Positions 46,094 through 58,135 of a DNA stretch of 64,000 bases are shown in pieces. Both the position numbers and the translations under genes were made by a program. Position 1 is the stretch's first letter; each line of letters begins with the position of its first letter. The DNA is taken from the NCBI RefSeq assembly GCF_048544455.1, contig NC_133538.1, forward strand, positions 438,772,311 to 438,836,310, given 5' to 3'. Source of the stretch: Silene latifolia. Lineage: Eukaryota; Streptophyta; Magnoliopsida; Caryophyllales; Caryophyllaceae. The notes under the pieces are model-generated. The model searched no databases, was not told the DNA's origin, and saw nothing but the letters and a program-made list of their open reading frames with translations.

Positions 46094-47833
46094 TGGTCGT
46101 GACTATATCTTTTCGGTAACTTGTCGTTAGGAGCACCTAGACCAAAACACAATTTATAGCTTCACAAACAACTCTACAATTAGTAAAGAGGCAAGTAAAG
46201 GTCGGATCCCAAGGGACAGGAATTGAGATGAGATTTCTATTGCAACTAGTGGTGTCTTAGGGGTGTCACAATTGGGGTTGATGTAGAAGGTCACTAAACT
46301 AAATAGCAATGAAAGTAAACAAGCAAGATGAATTAAAAGGGTTGTAAACAATTGAGAAAAAGCACTAGGGTGTCATGGGGTCATAGGGGATTCATGGGAA
46401 TTGATCATACAAACATGTTCTCAAATTATAAGCAAGCAATTATTGTTGTGATGGATCGAGTTGGTTTATATCTTACAATCCTAGGAAAGTTTGGGTCCCG
46501 GAGCTGAATTTATTAGATTGCACAACACCTACAAGTCGACTTAGTCTTCCCTACTCAACAACATACATGGTCTAATGAGACTCGAGTTGGTTTATGTCTT
46601 ACAAGTCTCATTGAAAAGATAGGTGATGGGTAAAAAATGCAAGGATTCATAGGCTCACATTTAATTAAACATAACATGTGCATGAGTTGAGATCACAACA
46701 AGCAAGCAAAATAAACTATGAAAGCATATTAATTTAAGCATGAATCATTCCCCATGTTGGTTTCCCCTAATTACCCATTAACCCTAGCTAAGGAACTACT
46801 CACTCATTATCATGTTGAACATGATAGCAAGGTTGTCAATCATACCAACAAAAGGAAACATGATGAATAAATGAAAGTGATTAACAATAATTAAAGAGGG
46901 ATTAAGAGAATTATACCTACTAATGATTCCAATAATAAAGCAAAGAATAAAAGAAGTACTTGATGCTTGATTGGAAGGTTCTCAATCTCCCAATAATAAC
47001 CCAAATAATCTTCAATTACCCAAAATAAAGGATGAACAAAAGAGAGATTAAGGAAATAAAACTTATATTAAAACTTGATTAATTGTTGATTACAAGATTA
47101 AAGAGAGATTTGATTGATATTAACTACACTAAAGATTGCTAAGAAGAACATGCTCTTCTAATTAGACTAATGGGGTATTTATAGTGGGGATTAGGTGTAG
47201 GAATTAGGGTTAACTAAGGGCTTAAATGACGATTAAGTCCCTACTTAAGGAAACGCCGTTCTTTTTGGAAGGATGGGCATCTTTCTTGAAGCTTGAAGAA
47301 ACGAAATTGGTCTGCCTTGGAATCCGGGCGTCTTTAGCACGGGACGGGCGGATTCGGTGGTCTCTACCCGGGCGTCTTGTGGAGAAGACGGGCGTCTTCT
47401 GGAGCTGCTGCCCGGGCGTCTTGGGGAGAAGACGCACGGATTGTGGTGATGGAGACGGGCGTCTTCTAGGGAAGACGCACGGATTGCTGGGCAGTCTGCT
47501 TTCTTCTTCTTTTCTTTCTTTTTCTTCATAAAATCCTTGGGGATTTCCTCGGGGATGCAAGGATCTTTTCTCATCATTGCCCATCTACTATAGTATGTAC
47601 AAAGGCCTTCTAATCTTGTCTCTCCTTGATGCTTGGTCATTGGAATTTAATCAATTTAGTCTCATTTTGCCATGAAAATGCAAGGTTTGCACTCCTTTCC
47701 TACCAAGGGATCAAAACCTCAAAGAATATGCAAAACAAAGAACTAAAGACAATAAATGACCCAAATATGCACTAAAAAGCATGGGAACAAGGCTAATTCG
47801 GGGACTAAATATGCTCTAATTATGGTCACATCA
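46094..47833 (-). repeat. 5' LTR of the Athila-type element
   Basis: 1740 bp, same length as the 3' LTR with few differences. The GACGGGCG cluster recurs at about 47270-47490. Confidence 0.96.
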
Positions 47834-47838
47834 GTCTT

Positions 47839-47951
47839 CCAATCATTGTAGTGTGTTTTTCCTGTTTTCTTTATCCTTTACTGTTTGTATTATTCTGGTG
47901 GGTTCTGTCACTTGTTAGGGTTTGTGTTGTTTGTAGGTTTCAGCATCACAA
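47839..47951 (+). other. Intron-like leader before the first exon of the unit
   Basis: T-rich sequence ending in an acceptor-like TGTTTGTAG near 47937, followed by GTTTCAGCATCACAA and ATG at 47952. Confidence 0.4.
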
Positions 47952-48555
47952 ATGGATTTACTTTGTCAGGGATGGGCAATAAATATAGAGAATGAAGATA
48001 GATTGTTATTTGCTCTTGATTTTGCTACTGAAAAGAAAAAAAATGGGTTGGTTATTGGACGATAACACTGAGAAGTCCTTTGAAGTTAATGTAGAAATTC
48101 GTCATAATCAATCAATATCTCAAGTTTTGAATTGCCAGGACCTAATGGAAAGAGTATTCCAACATGTAGAGAATACTTTGGACAAGAGCAATATGTGTCT
48201 TGTTTTGAAGAAATGGTCACAAATGTTCCCTTTTCATAAAAGTGCCCCCGGTGTTAACGACCAATTTATGAAACTTCTAACAATAAGTCATAGTGAAGGT
48301 TTTAAGACTGTTTTAAATGGTTCGAAAATAGTTTCCAAACGATGCAAGTGCTACATGATTGTAAATGAGACAGGAAAGAGGATGTTGTATGTTCGTCAAT
48401 CTCTACATGATCGTGAGTCGATCCTTTACACACCTATAACTGATCGGATCAGGCTAATGGACTATTACTTTGATACACTCAGGAACCATAGTTCTTCTTA
48501 TGATCTTGCTTACGATTTATATTATAAGTCAGTCAATGTTGTTGACCTTGACTGA
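47952..48555 (+). pseudogene. Unrecognised transposon-borne ORF with a homopolymer frameshift
   Basis: From ATG 47952 the frame reads MDLLCQGWAINIENEDRLLF and reaches an A8 run near 48034, after which this frame stops. The neighbouring frame continues from there through MGWLLDDNTEKSFEVNVEIR, KRCKCYMIVNETGKRMLYVR and SLHDRESILYTPITDRIRLM to a TGA at 48555. One-base slippage in the A run explains the break. I do not recognise the protein. Charged, compact composition and position ahead of the Ulp1-like gene suggest a second gene or an upstream exon of the same element. Confidence 0.5.
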
Positions 48556-49032
48556 CTTTACGTTATGTCATGTATTTTATGAATCACATTTTGGTTCTTT
48601 TTTGGAAAGAATGTATTTTGGCTATTATGTAATTTGAAACTGTCTTCGCTTGTAATTTAGTATGTTATTTTGTTTTACCAAGGCTTCTGTAGTCTGTATG
48701 TAATTTGAAACTGTCTCCGAAACCTTATTTTAAGAGGCTTTCCTTTGTTTCTCTTTGTGCTTTTCTTAACGCTTCCATGTTCTTATTATTGTGTTGTTAC
48801 TGCCGTATTATGACGGTTCTATTATTATCCTAGGCATATGTTCCTACATTTTTGTATAATTGGTCTACCTCTAGTGTTATTCTAGTCATTTTAAGTGCGT
48901 CCTGTCACTAGTAGGTTTTGTAACCCTACTGTTAATCTACTGTTATTTTGTACAACTATTAGTTTAACTAATTGTTAGTGTGCTATTATTTTGTTGTTAC
49001 CCTACTCTCATTCTGCCATCATTATGTAAAAG
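48556..49032 (+). other. GTTATTC-rich non-coding segment before the Ulp1-like gene
   Basis: From 48780 onward units such as TGTTGTTACTGCCGTATTAT and CTACTGTTATTTTG recur. Ends in an acceptor-like GTAAAAG at 49032. Confidence 0.5.
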
Positions 49033-51917
49033 TCCAGCTGAATATCTATTTATCATTGAAAGTGAGCCTGATGTTTATTTTCCCGATAGTACAGCTGAAA
49101 TGATGTTAAAAATCAAATCCGTACCTTCGTCAAAGTCTACTCACCCGTCCTCTAGTAGTAAGTCGGTTGTGAAAGTTAAGGGTGAGAAAGGAGTTGTCAT
49201 AAGTAGCGACCAACCTCAGGCAGGAGATGCCGCAGAAAAGAATCAAGTGTATGTACTACTGTTATTCTACTTTTATTTTGCTGTTATTTTACTTTTCATA
49301 TGCTACTGCCGTAGTCTGTTATTTTCGTGTTATTTTGCTGCTCTCCTATTATTTTGCTGTTATTCTGCTGCTCCTTTTGTTATCTTAAATGTTTCAGTAT
49401 TTATCTATAATGCATTGCATATTTTTCCCCTTTGTGTACAGTGCCGATCCTTTTATTAGCTGCTATTGGCCTGCTTTTCTTCTCAAAGTTATTGAATCCC
49501 TCACTGAGGAACAGAAGGAGGCTGTTAGGGAAATGGGATTCGGGGGTTACTTGATTTGAAGCTTTCTGCACTCCCGCATACCATGTTCCGGGAGATTTTA
49601 TATGCTTTTAGAAGTGGGAAGTTTTTTGAAATCTCTGAAACCTAGAAGTACAAATTGACTAAAGATGATGTGCATGATGTGTTTGGTTTACCGAACTCTG
49701 GACCAAAAGTGGGTTTGGTTATTACAGGGTTTTCGGGTTCTGCAGACGCTGATGGAGAAGCGTTGAAACGTGCTTGGCGTGAGAAGTACGCTATCGCCAA
49801 TAACAAAAGCGAGATACCACTTAATAAAGTTCAGGACACCCTCGTAGCATCTACGGTGGCTGATGATGACTTTAAGAAGACATTTGTTGTGTTTGCTATG
49901 TCATGTTTCGTTGCTCTTGTGTCGGGGTTTGTGTTGGATCTTAGGATACTAAGCGCTGTCGATGATGTTTCTAAGATCAAGGAACTTAACTGGTGTCAGT
50001 TTGTGTTTACAGAGTTAGTTAATTTTGTACGTGAATCCCTTAATGGGAGGAAAAATATTCGCTGTTGTTTAGTATTTCTGGCTGTCACCTATTTCCACCA
50101 TTATTTATTTAGTGGTGATCAGGTGAATAATGAGCTGCCGCTCATTAAACATTGGAATTTAAAGTCTTTTAGTAAGAGGTTGCGGCGTGAGGCAGCTGGT
50201 GGTGCTCTGGGCACTGGGGAGCGTTCAGATGTTGCTTTCCCATTGTCACGTCAAAACATGGAGGGTTCAAGTCAACGTAGTCAGCGTCGATGTCTTGTGT
50301 TGGATCTACCTGCTGATATTCTTACAGATGAGCAAGTACATTCCATAGCGGTCGACGTAAGTGCCTTTTTTATTGCTATTATTCTACGATTATTCCACTG
50401 TTATTCCTCAGTTTCCCTACTGTCATTCCACTGTTATTCTATTTTTCATTCAAATGTTACTCCACTATTATTCTACTGTTATTCCATTGTTTACCTGTTG
50501 ACGTAGAAGTTTTGCCTGGTTTTATGCTACTGTTATTCGACTGTTACTCCAATGTTATTTATTCTGCTGTTAGCGTACTGTTATTCCACTGTTATTATGC
50601 TGTTATGTTAAATAAGTGCTACTGTGCAACAATTATTACGTTTTGCAATTCAATTTTTAGTTAAATGTTGGGATTTAGTTTTGACAGGATGTCCATGAAC
50701 TTATACTGCTTAATGAGATGGACTCTCAGATTTTATGTCGCCGATACTTGGAGCGGGCGGAGCTGATCAAGTTGAAGATGATGAAGAAGAATCAGCAGGC
50801 TATGCGTCAACCACCTACTGCTAAGGAGCCCAGCCAAGTAACCTGACCAGCTGCTGAAGAAAGCACGAATGAACAGTCAGAAAAAGTGCATTGTGAAGGG
50901 TCATAAAACTTGGTTGCTACCCCATCTTTCTCCACGGATCAAGTTACCCGTGAGTTGGACGAACGAGTTAAGCATGTTATGGCTGTGCAAGCGGCAAACT
51001 TATTGCGATCAACTGTTCCTAAAGAACCGGTTTCAAAAAAAGGTAGACATGAATATTTCATTATTGAACCTCCATCATTTAATTTGTTTTCTCAATTTTA
51101 TGAGGATTTTGTCGGGCTTTCGGGTATCCAGACGACTATAGTTGAAAAGGAGCGTGTTAAACAAAGTCCCGTTATTCAATAACGTGCAAGGGTGGGGACT
51201 CCACAATTGTCACCCCTCGGTTTAGATGCTATTACGATGGATGTCTATGCTGACATTCAGTTTCGTTATGGTGAGCCACATGGTGTTGGTGAGAAAGTAG
51301 TTGATGTGGAGGACGTTAATAATGATGTTGATTTGGATGTGCCCGACATTCAAGTTGAAGACTATCTTGTTGATAATCCCCCAGATGATGTGCCTAATAG
51401 TGTTGAGTGTACACCGGTAGATGTTCAGGCAACTCAAATTCCAAAGACTGATACTTGTTTGCCTGAGACAGAGTTGAAGGATAGCGCTGCTAGCATTCCA
51501 ATGCCTAATGATACTCAACAGTCCACTCAAATTGGCAGTGAAGTGTGTTGTCATGCAGGCTTGTTGCTTAGGGCAGCATCTGAGATAGATAATTCTAAAA
51601 AACAGGATTCTGAGGTTGTGTTAGAGGACACTACTGTTGTTGGTGAGGGTGTCCTAGAGGGAAATGGCCTTGATGGTTTGAATGCTCCTAATATCCGTAC
51701 AAGTTATTTACTACACTCTGCTGCGCATGAGGAGCTAATGTTGTCCGTTGTGCCTGAGAATTTTGGATGCACCATTTTTTGTGGTAAAGTGAATCCTCAG
51801 CTAGTTGTCCTGTCAAAATCAATGATAACAATGGGACATGTTTTCAACCCAATGCTATCCAAGAGGAAAGAGATTGCAGACTACTGTTTCTTGAATGATC
51901 ATAATATTCAGCAAACG
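49033..51917 (+). pseudogene. Ulp1-like transposon gene, N-terminal and linker exons
   Basis: Three exons with consensus boundaries are visible: 49033-49248 (donor GTATGT), 49442-50356 (acceptor TGTACAG, donor GTAAGT) and 50688-51917 (acceptor TTGACAG, donor GTAAGA); phases agree across both introns. The second exon carries LTEEQKEAVREMGFGG, then LTKDDVHDVFGLPNSGPKVG and LNWCQFVFTELVNFV, the N-terminal domain found in plant transposon Ulp1-like proteins. Breaks: a one-base deletion in the GGGGG run near 49543, a TAG near 49644, and in the third exon a TGA near 50846, a TAA near 50919 and a TAA at 51180-51182. The third exon ends acidic and Asp/Val-rich with IADYCFLNDHNIQQT leading into the protease-like domain. 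Confidence 0.75.
50357..50687 (+). repeat. Intron packed with GTTATTCYRCT units
   Basis: Starts GTAAGT, ends TTTTGACAG. Between them are more than fifteen variants of CTGTTATTCCACTGTTATTC and CTGCTGTTA. The same sequence type fills the introns at 49249-49441, 52444-52583 (partly) and 53581-53926. Confidence 0.85.
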
Positions 51918-52037
51918 TAAGACATTCTTTTTATTTTAAAAAATATTCCACTTTCTGTTTTAAATATTATTCCGCTTTCTGTTCTACAAAAATATATTTT
52001 AGTGACTCTTATCTTTCTCTTTTTCTTCTTTTTGAAG

Positions 52038-53580
52038 TAAGAATCTTGTCACTTGGGGTCTTCACAGTTATCTGAATAGAGAGGATATGGAATCCATGGT
52101 TCCAAACACATTGATAATGCTTGGAATTATCAACTGGTGGTCCCTCTTACTTAATGATACTTGTTTATGAGGAAGTCCAAGTCGATTTTTCTTTGGGATT
52201 GGTGCAACGGCTAGTTATTCTATCTAAAGTGTGACAGCTCTTATTGTATCTTTTACTTAATTTTTCATTTTGTATAACGTTTCAACTCTTTTCTCCACTT
52301 TGTTTTAGAGTCCATTGGGCCGAATTTGTATGCCGTCGAAACTTGAGAAGACTTCCAGAAGTGATTTGTGCGCGGAAGTCAAGTTGTCATTTACTGAGTT
52401 TCTAAAGAACAACAAAAGAGATTGTGATCTTAATTCTGATATGGTATGTTTCTATACTTGTGTTATTCTGCTTTTATTGTACTGTTATTCTGCTATTATT
52501 TTTATAAGAGTATAACTTTCATAGTTTCAAGCTCCTGTTATTGTACTGTTCTAATTAATTTTTTTGGCCAAATATTTTCCTAGATTTTCATCCCAATCCT
52601 TTTGCATGAACACTTTAGCTGTTTGTGCATCAACTTTAATGCCAAGAGGGTTGAATATCTTGATAATGTACTTCAAGAGGAGTTGTTTCCTGATCATCAA
52701 CAACACTGTGTACGTTTGTGGTATTGTCAAACTGTTGTAAGTTATTTATTGTGTCTAATTTTCTCTTGGTGTTTGCCTAGTTTAAGTATTGTTACTAATT
52801 ATGTTTTCTTTTCCTTGCTTATTTGAAGATGAGTATTATGTCTGATTTTCTGGTCAAAAATGCAGTTGCCCGAGGCGGGGAGGTTAAAGATTATAAAATT
52901 GTCAATGTCCCTTTTACCTGGCAAATCACTGAGATTGAAAATTTAGACTGGGGTGTATATTTGATGTTGCACAAGCTCTTTTACCGTGGAAGTGTTTTTG
53001 ATTGTGACTTGGGTAATCCTGATTCAAGAGCCCTTTACCGCGGTGAGATCACTGCCTTGTTAGTGCTGTCTGATATGAACGAGTCCAGGGCTGATGTGTT
53101 GAAAACTTTGGAGGAGGTGAACAGCTTAAGAAAGGAAACGCTGAGTATCCTTAAAGAGAAACGCTGTATTGAGCTTACAGAAGAGAGGGTTTCTCAAAGC
53201 GGTAAGAAACGTAATGGTGCTGTCAGGGTGAAAAGTGTTGGTAAAAAGGTTAAGACGACGCAGCCTGTTGTCGAGTTCGACGTTTCATCTACGGTCACCG
53301 ATAGCAGTCAATTCTCTACAAACACCCCTACTATCAGCCGTCAAGTGGGAAGCATGTTTGTTGATAGCACTATGAGTCCAAAGTCGGCTTTGGGTAGCCG
53401 TAAAAGGGGTAGGTCAGACGATGGGCTGAGTTGCTCTATGAATTACGGGCCAGTGGACAGTAGTTTTGTTGCCGTGTCGGATTTGTTGCGAAAAAACAAA
53501 AAACAGTTCTCTAAGATGCTAAAGGTACGGAAGCAAGTGGTGGACTTTGTTTTTCGTGAAGATGCTCGCTTGAAAGAAGA
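52038..53580 (+). pseudogene. Ulp1-like protease domain 1 (Cys replaced by Trp)
   Basis: Exons at 52038-~52228, 52309-52443, 52584-52736 and 52829-53580 have good donor and acceptor sites. Landmarks in order: LVTWGLHSYLNREDMESMVP and IINWWSLLLN (start of a C48-type domain), a stop at about 52167, CDLNSDM, then IFIPILLHEHFSCLCINFNA and EYLDN with the His and Asp of the triad, VNVPFTW, and LDWGVYLMLHKLFYRG. In active Ulp1 proteases the last block is DCG; here it is DWG, so the nucleophile is lost. The tail continues with a Lys/Arg-rich region (KKRNGAVRVKSVGKKVKTTQ). It would have cleaved SUMO or a SUMO-like target; this copy cannot. Confidence 0.75.
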
Positions 53581-53926
53581 GTACGTATCCATTTTCATTT
53601 CTTTGATTGTGGTGTTACTGTTCAATTACTCTTTTTGTTTTCCACTGTTATTGTTCTGTTATTGTCTGTTAATCTCCTATTATTATGCTGTTATTTTGTC
53701 AAAGTACTAGTGCCAAACTAGTATCAGTAATTCCACTGTTAATTTTCGTTGTTATTCTGCTGTTATTGAACTGTTATTCTATTGTTATTCCACTATTATT
53801 CCGTTGTTAGTCCACTGTAATTCCACTGTTAATTTCGTTATTATTTTGCTGTTATTGAACTATTATTCTACTGTTAAACCACTGTAATTCCACTGTTCTT
53901 ATCATATGTTATTTTTGTGAATGCAG
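53581..53926 (+). repeat. GTTATTC-rich intron between the two protease-like domains
   Basis: Donor GTACGT, acceptor AATGCAG. 53720-53900 is an almost regular series of CCACTGTTA, CTGCTGTTATTGAACTGTTA and TCTACTGTTA units. Confidence 0.85.
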
Positions 53927-54908
53927 TGAGATGTTAGTGGTGTACAACGAGGAGGTTGGCATGTTTCATAGTAGATGTAACTACTATGATGTCAACAAGA
54001 GTAGTCGACGGTTGGTCGACTCTTTTGAATTCGTTGGAGTTTGAGGACTGTTCAGAACCAAGCTCAATCTTCTTCGGACTTCTTCATATGGTATTTGGTT
54101 TTTCCTTTGCTATTTTGCGTTATTACCTACTTATTTACTCATAAGTAGTGATATAGTTTTAGCACTTGTGCACTAATTTTTGTTGTTTATGCTTTCTTTT
54201 TAGGAGGATGCTCTTTTTTCATTGTTAGAAGACTTTGATTCCTTAAACCCCGTTGATGGTCCGGCTAAAAGGCTGTTGCAAGTATGGAATATTTATTTAC
54301 AGTCCTGCAATGGAAGATGTCGACTCAACTCTGACCTTGTGTTTATGCCTATTCTATACAATGATCACGACTCTTGTGTCTGCATCAACTTCATCAATGA
54401 AACTATTGATTTTTTGGACAACACGTTTCATGAGGGCAAAAATTTATCCGACTACAGAATATTGGCAGAGATTGTGGCAAACCATATGCATGTGTTTTTG
54501 GAGTCTAACAATATTATGAAGGCTAAAGATTGTCGCAACTTTGAAGTCCTGGATGTGCCGTTTAGATGGAAAAAGAAGGAACCGTTGGATACCGAGTCTG
54601 GCTGTTTCTTGTTGTATACAATGGCTGAATATGGTGGAAACGTATTTGAGTCCAATCTTCACAGCAAGGTAGCTCGTCGAAGCTATTGCGTAGAAATATC
54701 GGCTTCTTTGATTTTGGCTGATATCAATGCCTATAGGAAGTTAGTGCTTGATAAGGTGAAGTGTTGTGAGAATCAGAGGCCTAAGACCTTGGGATTGGCG
54801 TCATCTAAGAACATGTTGAAATCCAAATCTTTTGCTACAAGTGAAGATGCAGGCGCTATAGTGAATGTCGTACCGCTGACTGTTGTGTATCCAGTAGAGT
54901 CAGATTAA
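53927..54908 (+). pseudogene. Ulp1-like protease domain 2 (Cys replaced by Ser)
   Basis: Exons 53927-54090 (MLVVYNEEVGMFHSRCNYYD; a TGA after SFEFVGV breaks the frame) and 54204-54908. The second exon repeats the plan of domain 1 without its introns: CRLNSDLVFMPILYNDHDSC, VCINFINETIDFLDN, VLDVPFRW and TESGCFLLYTMAEYGG, then SYCVEISASLILADINAYRK. Aligned by eye with domain 1 the His (HDS/HFS), the Asp (FLDN/YLDN) and the Gly agree, while the nucleophile position is Ser (ESG) instead of Cys. The ORF ends at a TAA at 54906-54908. Clear internal duplication of the protease-like domain, one copy split by introns and one in a single exon. Confidence 0.72.
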
Positions 54909-55063
54909 GTATTTGATATGTATTTTGGCATCTCGTACTGAAGTAGTGTTATCGTTTTGCTTAAGTTAATTTTACCGCACTTTTGTGAAGCTCGTGTTGT
55001 GCTTTACTAGTGTCAACTTTAGTTAAACCATTACTGTGCTGTTATGGCACTATTATTCTATAT
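54909..55063 (+). other. 3' flank of the Ulp1-like gene
   Basis: Non-coding, again with GTGCTGTTATGGCACTATTA-type sequence near its end. Interrupted at TATAT by Copia C2 and resumed at 63976. Confidence 0.5.
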
Positions 55064-56119
55064 TGTTGGAGCTTGTATCCTCCACAATTAGTGTGATAAC
55101 ATTTATAAATCTCTTATAGGTTCACAAGGGTATACTTAGTATTTTATCAGTTGATTAACGATTACTTAATAACGGTTGGCTTGCTAGAAAGTTTGACGTT
55201 ATTATCATACTGATGGCGGTGATCAACTGGTCCCTAAAAGTCACACCTAAAGGATGTGTTTGAGAGATGTGATTATGGAAATGTAATCACATTGATGCCT
55301 TATATGACTAAAAGGTTAGTCCATGTATTTGACTAAACAGTTAGTCAATGTGATGATGAGACGATTATTTAATACAATTAAATAATATTAGCTGAGACGA
55401 ATTAACTGTCAATTCGTAAATTGAATATAAGCTGTTATATTTAATTAATGTATATAATGTTAGCTTAAACGAATTAAGATGTTAATTCGTGATTAAATGT
55501 AACCAGTTATATTTAATTAGCGAATTATAAATATGTTATATTTATAGTTAATGTATATATTATGCGGAATTGTCATAATAAAATGTTGACAGACCGGTAT
55601 TAATAAATCGACTACAAACTGTTGATTGTGGACTTATTAAATACATGTTAACATAATTGACAATAGATAAATATACACATTATATATAATTAGATAATAA
55701 CCGAAAATAATAGGATTTTATCCTTATTTTGGTTGTTGCTAAAACCGAAAAAAAGGAAAGAAAAATCTCACCTAACACTCTCCCTCACACGGTTTTAAGA
55801 GGAGTAGGGGACTCATTTTTCTAACCTAATTCACTTGACCTAATTCTCTCATCATTCACACAAAAAAACCTAAAAAATTAATTTACATTTTTTGGGATCT
55901 ATTCTAGCAAGAACAAGGGCATTTCTCATAGCATCTTGGGTGCAACGATTAGGCGAATATCGATTTCGATATTGTTCTTAGGCCATATTGCTAGGACCGA
56001 AAGTTGATTCTTAATCTCTACTATTTGGTTTATGTAATTTCATTTATGACTAGTTTTCATAATCATAATTTTGTTATAATCCTAATAATTTTAAAGGAAG
56101 TATACCAATATTTCCTACA
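55064..56119 (+). repeat. 5' LTR of Copia C2
   Basis: Starts TGTTGGAGCTTGTATCCTCC, ends TATTTCCTACA. Shares both ends with the C1 LTR; the middle third (55510-55700) is unrelated and lacks the tRNA-like head. Confidence 0.95.
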
Positions 56120-58135
56120 AGTGGTATCAGAGCCAAGACCACAAAATTATTTTGTATGATTTTCATAAATGATTTAAACAAAAAATTGAAGAATCGAAAA
56201 AAAAAAAAAAAATTCGGCCGAGAAGATTTTTTTTTTTTTGCCGTGACAATTTTTTTTTTTTCTGTTTTTTTTTTTTTTATGTTTTTGTTCCATTTGATTT
56301 ATTCATATTGTTATTTTAATAAGTTAAGATGATAATATGATAAATTTGTAGATGTTTTGATTTAATTAAAATTAAATTGAAATGTAAATGGAATTGTTTT
56401 GATTAATGATGATTATTTGTTTTTGCTATATAGTTTTTGGCACACATGATGTTAAATTGTAGTTTAAGGATCATGTTTCATTAATTTAATTGTTGATGAT
56501 TATGCCAATCTTGTTCTAATAGCAACTATAAACAAATTTGTTCATCTTAATGTTTTTTTTTTTTTGATATTTTAAAAAAAATTAAAAAAAAAGGGGCTGT
56601 TTCGTTTTTTTTATTCAGCGGAGAGAAAAAAAACTGTTTTTTTTTTAAACTAGAGCAAAATGCCGAGACAAATTGAAAAAAAAAAATTCTGTTTTTTTTC
56701 TTTTGTGGTTTTGCCGTGCGAAATAAAAAAAATTCTAGGTTTTTTTTTTTGTTATGCCGAGAAAAAAAAGAAAAAAAAAGGTTTTGTTTTTATTTTTGTT
56801 AGTTTTTGGCCAATAATAATTATACATTAAATTTATAATGTATGATTAATTGTTGTGAAAAGGTTCACAAATTAAAGATACTCAATTATTTTAAAGAGGT
56901 TTAAAATAATGTTGGATTAATTCATATTACAAGATTAATATGTATTAAGATTAAAATTATTCTGAGTAATTGAGGAATTGTCACATAATTTGATCATTTA
57001 AATAGGTGATTTGGATAAATTACTCTACATAATTGAGGAATTATGTCTTGAATGTTTAATTTATTAGTTGATGCATTTTTATTTAGTTGAATGTTTTGTT
57101 GAATGGTTTAATTTACGTATTTTAGCAATCGGTTGTAATTTGTAATACCTAGTGTGGCCTTAGTTAATTATATTTTCGTAATGATGGAAACATAATTTTA
57201 ATGTAATTTTGAGATCTCGTATCTCCTTTTGGTTTTCTTTAAGTATTATGGTTTTGAAATTAGAATGTAAATAGGTTTATTATGTAATTTTTAAATTGTA
57301 ATTTTGAGAAGACTAAAAATGGAGATTGGATGGCTCACTCCCGCTACATGGACCAAGATGGAAAATCAAGACAAGCTTCTCGAATTCAAGGATGGATTCC
57401 AAAGTTGTATTTATATTCATTTTGGTAGATAGGTCACACTATGACTTTATTTTGTTTTACGTTTTTTCATTCTTATTGCTTTTCATTCGCATGATAGTTA
57501 GTGCATCATTTTCCGCCTAAACCAAACCACCTACTAAAATGCATGAAAATTGACTCATATAGGTTGAATGTTAGTTTTCATAGACATACAGATGTCACAC
57601 AATTTTAAGCCATCATCTTAGTTTATTCATTCTCGCATGCTAGATATTAGTTCACTTAAAATGAATTAAAATAAAGTTGATGGGATCTTCCTCTAAAACT
57701 GAAATTGAGACTAGTCTTTATAAGGGCAAACAACTATGAATCCCTTCTTCGTCGGTAGGCATATAGGACCTTACTCTCCATATGACCCCTTCTACGTTGG
57801 GTAAGTAGTTTGTGTTGACTTAGTTTACCTCAACATTATAATCCGAATAGTTTCTCGTGATTGTGATGGACTATAGATAGAATTTACAGAAATTTATCGA
57901 CCAAGAATTCTAATAGTAGAATTAGCCAAGAGGTTGGCTTATCAATTTACAGATAATTGAGTCTTGGGATCATTTATATAATTCTTGAGGGAGGTCAATT
58001 GTATAAATGCTTGAGTCTTCGCGTTATAACAGTATTGCATTAGACTTAAATCATAACGATGAGTATGCTTATTATATTTTATTCTTCTTTTCGCAGTGTA
58101 GAATACGTTTTATTTTTATAATACTGTTACAACAA
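56120..58135 (+). other. Untranslated leader of Copia C2
   Basis: 2 kb without ORFs, rich in long A and T homopolymers (56190-56280, 56560-56790), parallel to the C1 leader. Confidence 0.7.

Larger units (their letters stand above)
36846..47833 (-). mobile_element. Athila-type Ty3/Gypsy retrotransposon lacking RT and integrase (minus)
   Basis: Two 1740-bp LTRs (36846-38585 and 46094-47833) are flanked by the perfect duplication GTCTT (36841-36845 and 47834-47838). On the minus strand the primer site TGGCGCCGTTGCCGGGGA, typical of Athila, follows the 5' LTR, and a TTTGGGGATATT polypurine tract precedes the 3' LTR. The order is gag, protease, a 1.1-kb gap where RT/RNase H/integrase should be, then the ATHILA ORF-1 (env-like) region. 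With RT missing it could only move with help from another element. LTRs are very similar by eye, suggesting a fairly recent insertion. Confidence 0.96.

Noticed and set aside
50869..51141. ORF in an alternative frame of the Ulp1-like gene
   Set aside because: The neighbouring frame continues the exon with the family sequence; this one is a shadow.
51222..51554. Minus-strand 110-codon ORF
   Set aside because: Lies fully antisense to the Asp/Val-rich exon of the Ulp1-like gene and has no recognisable motif.
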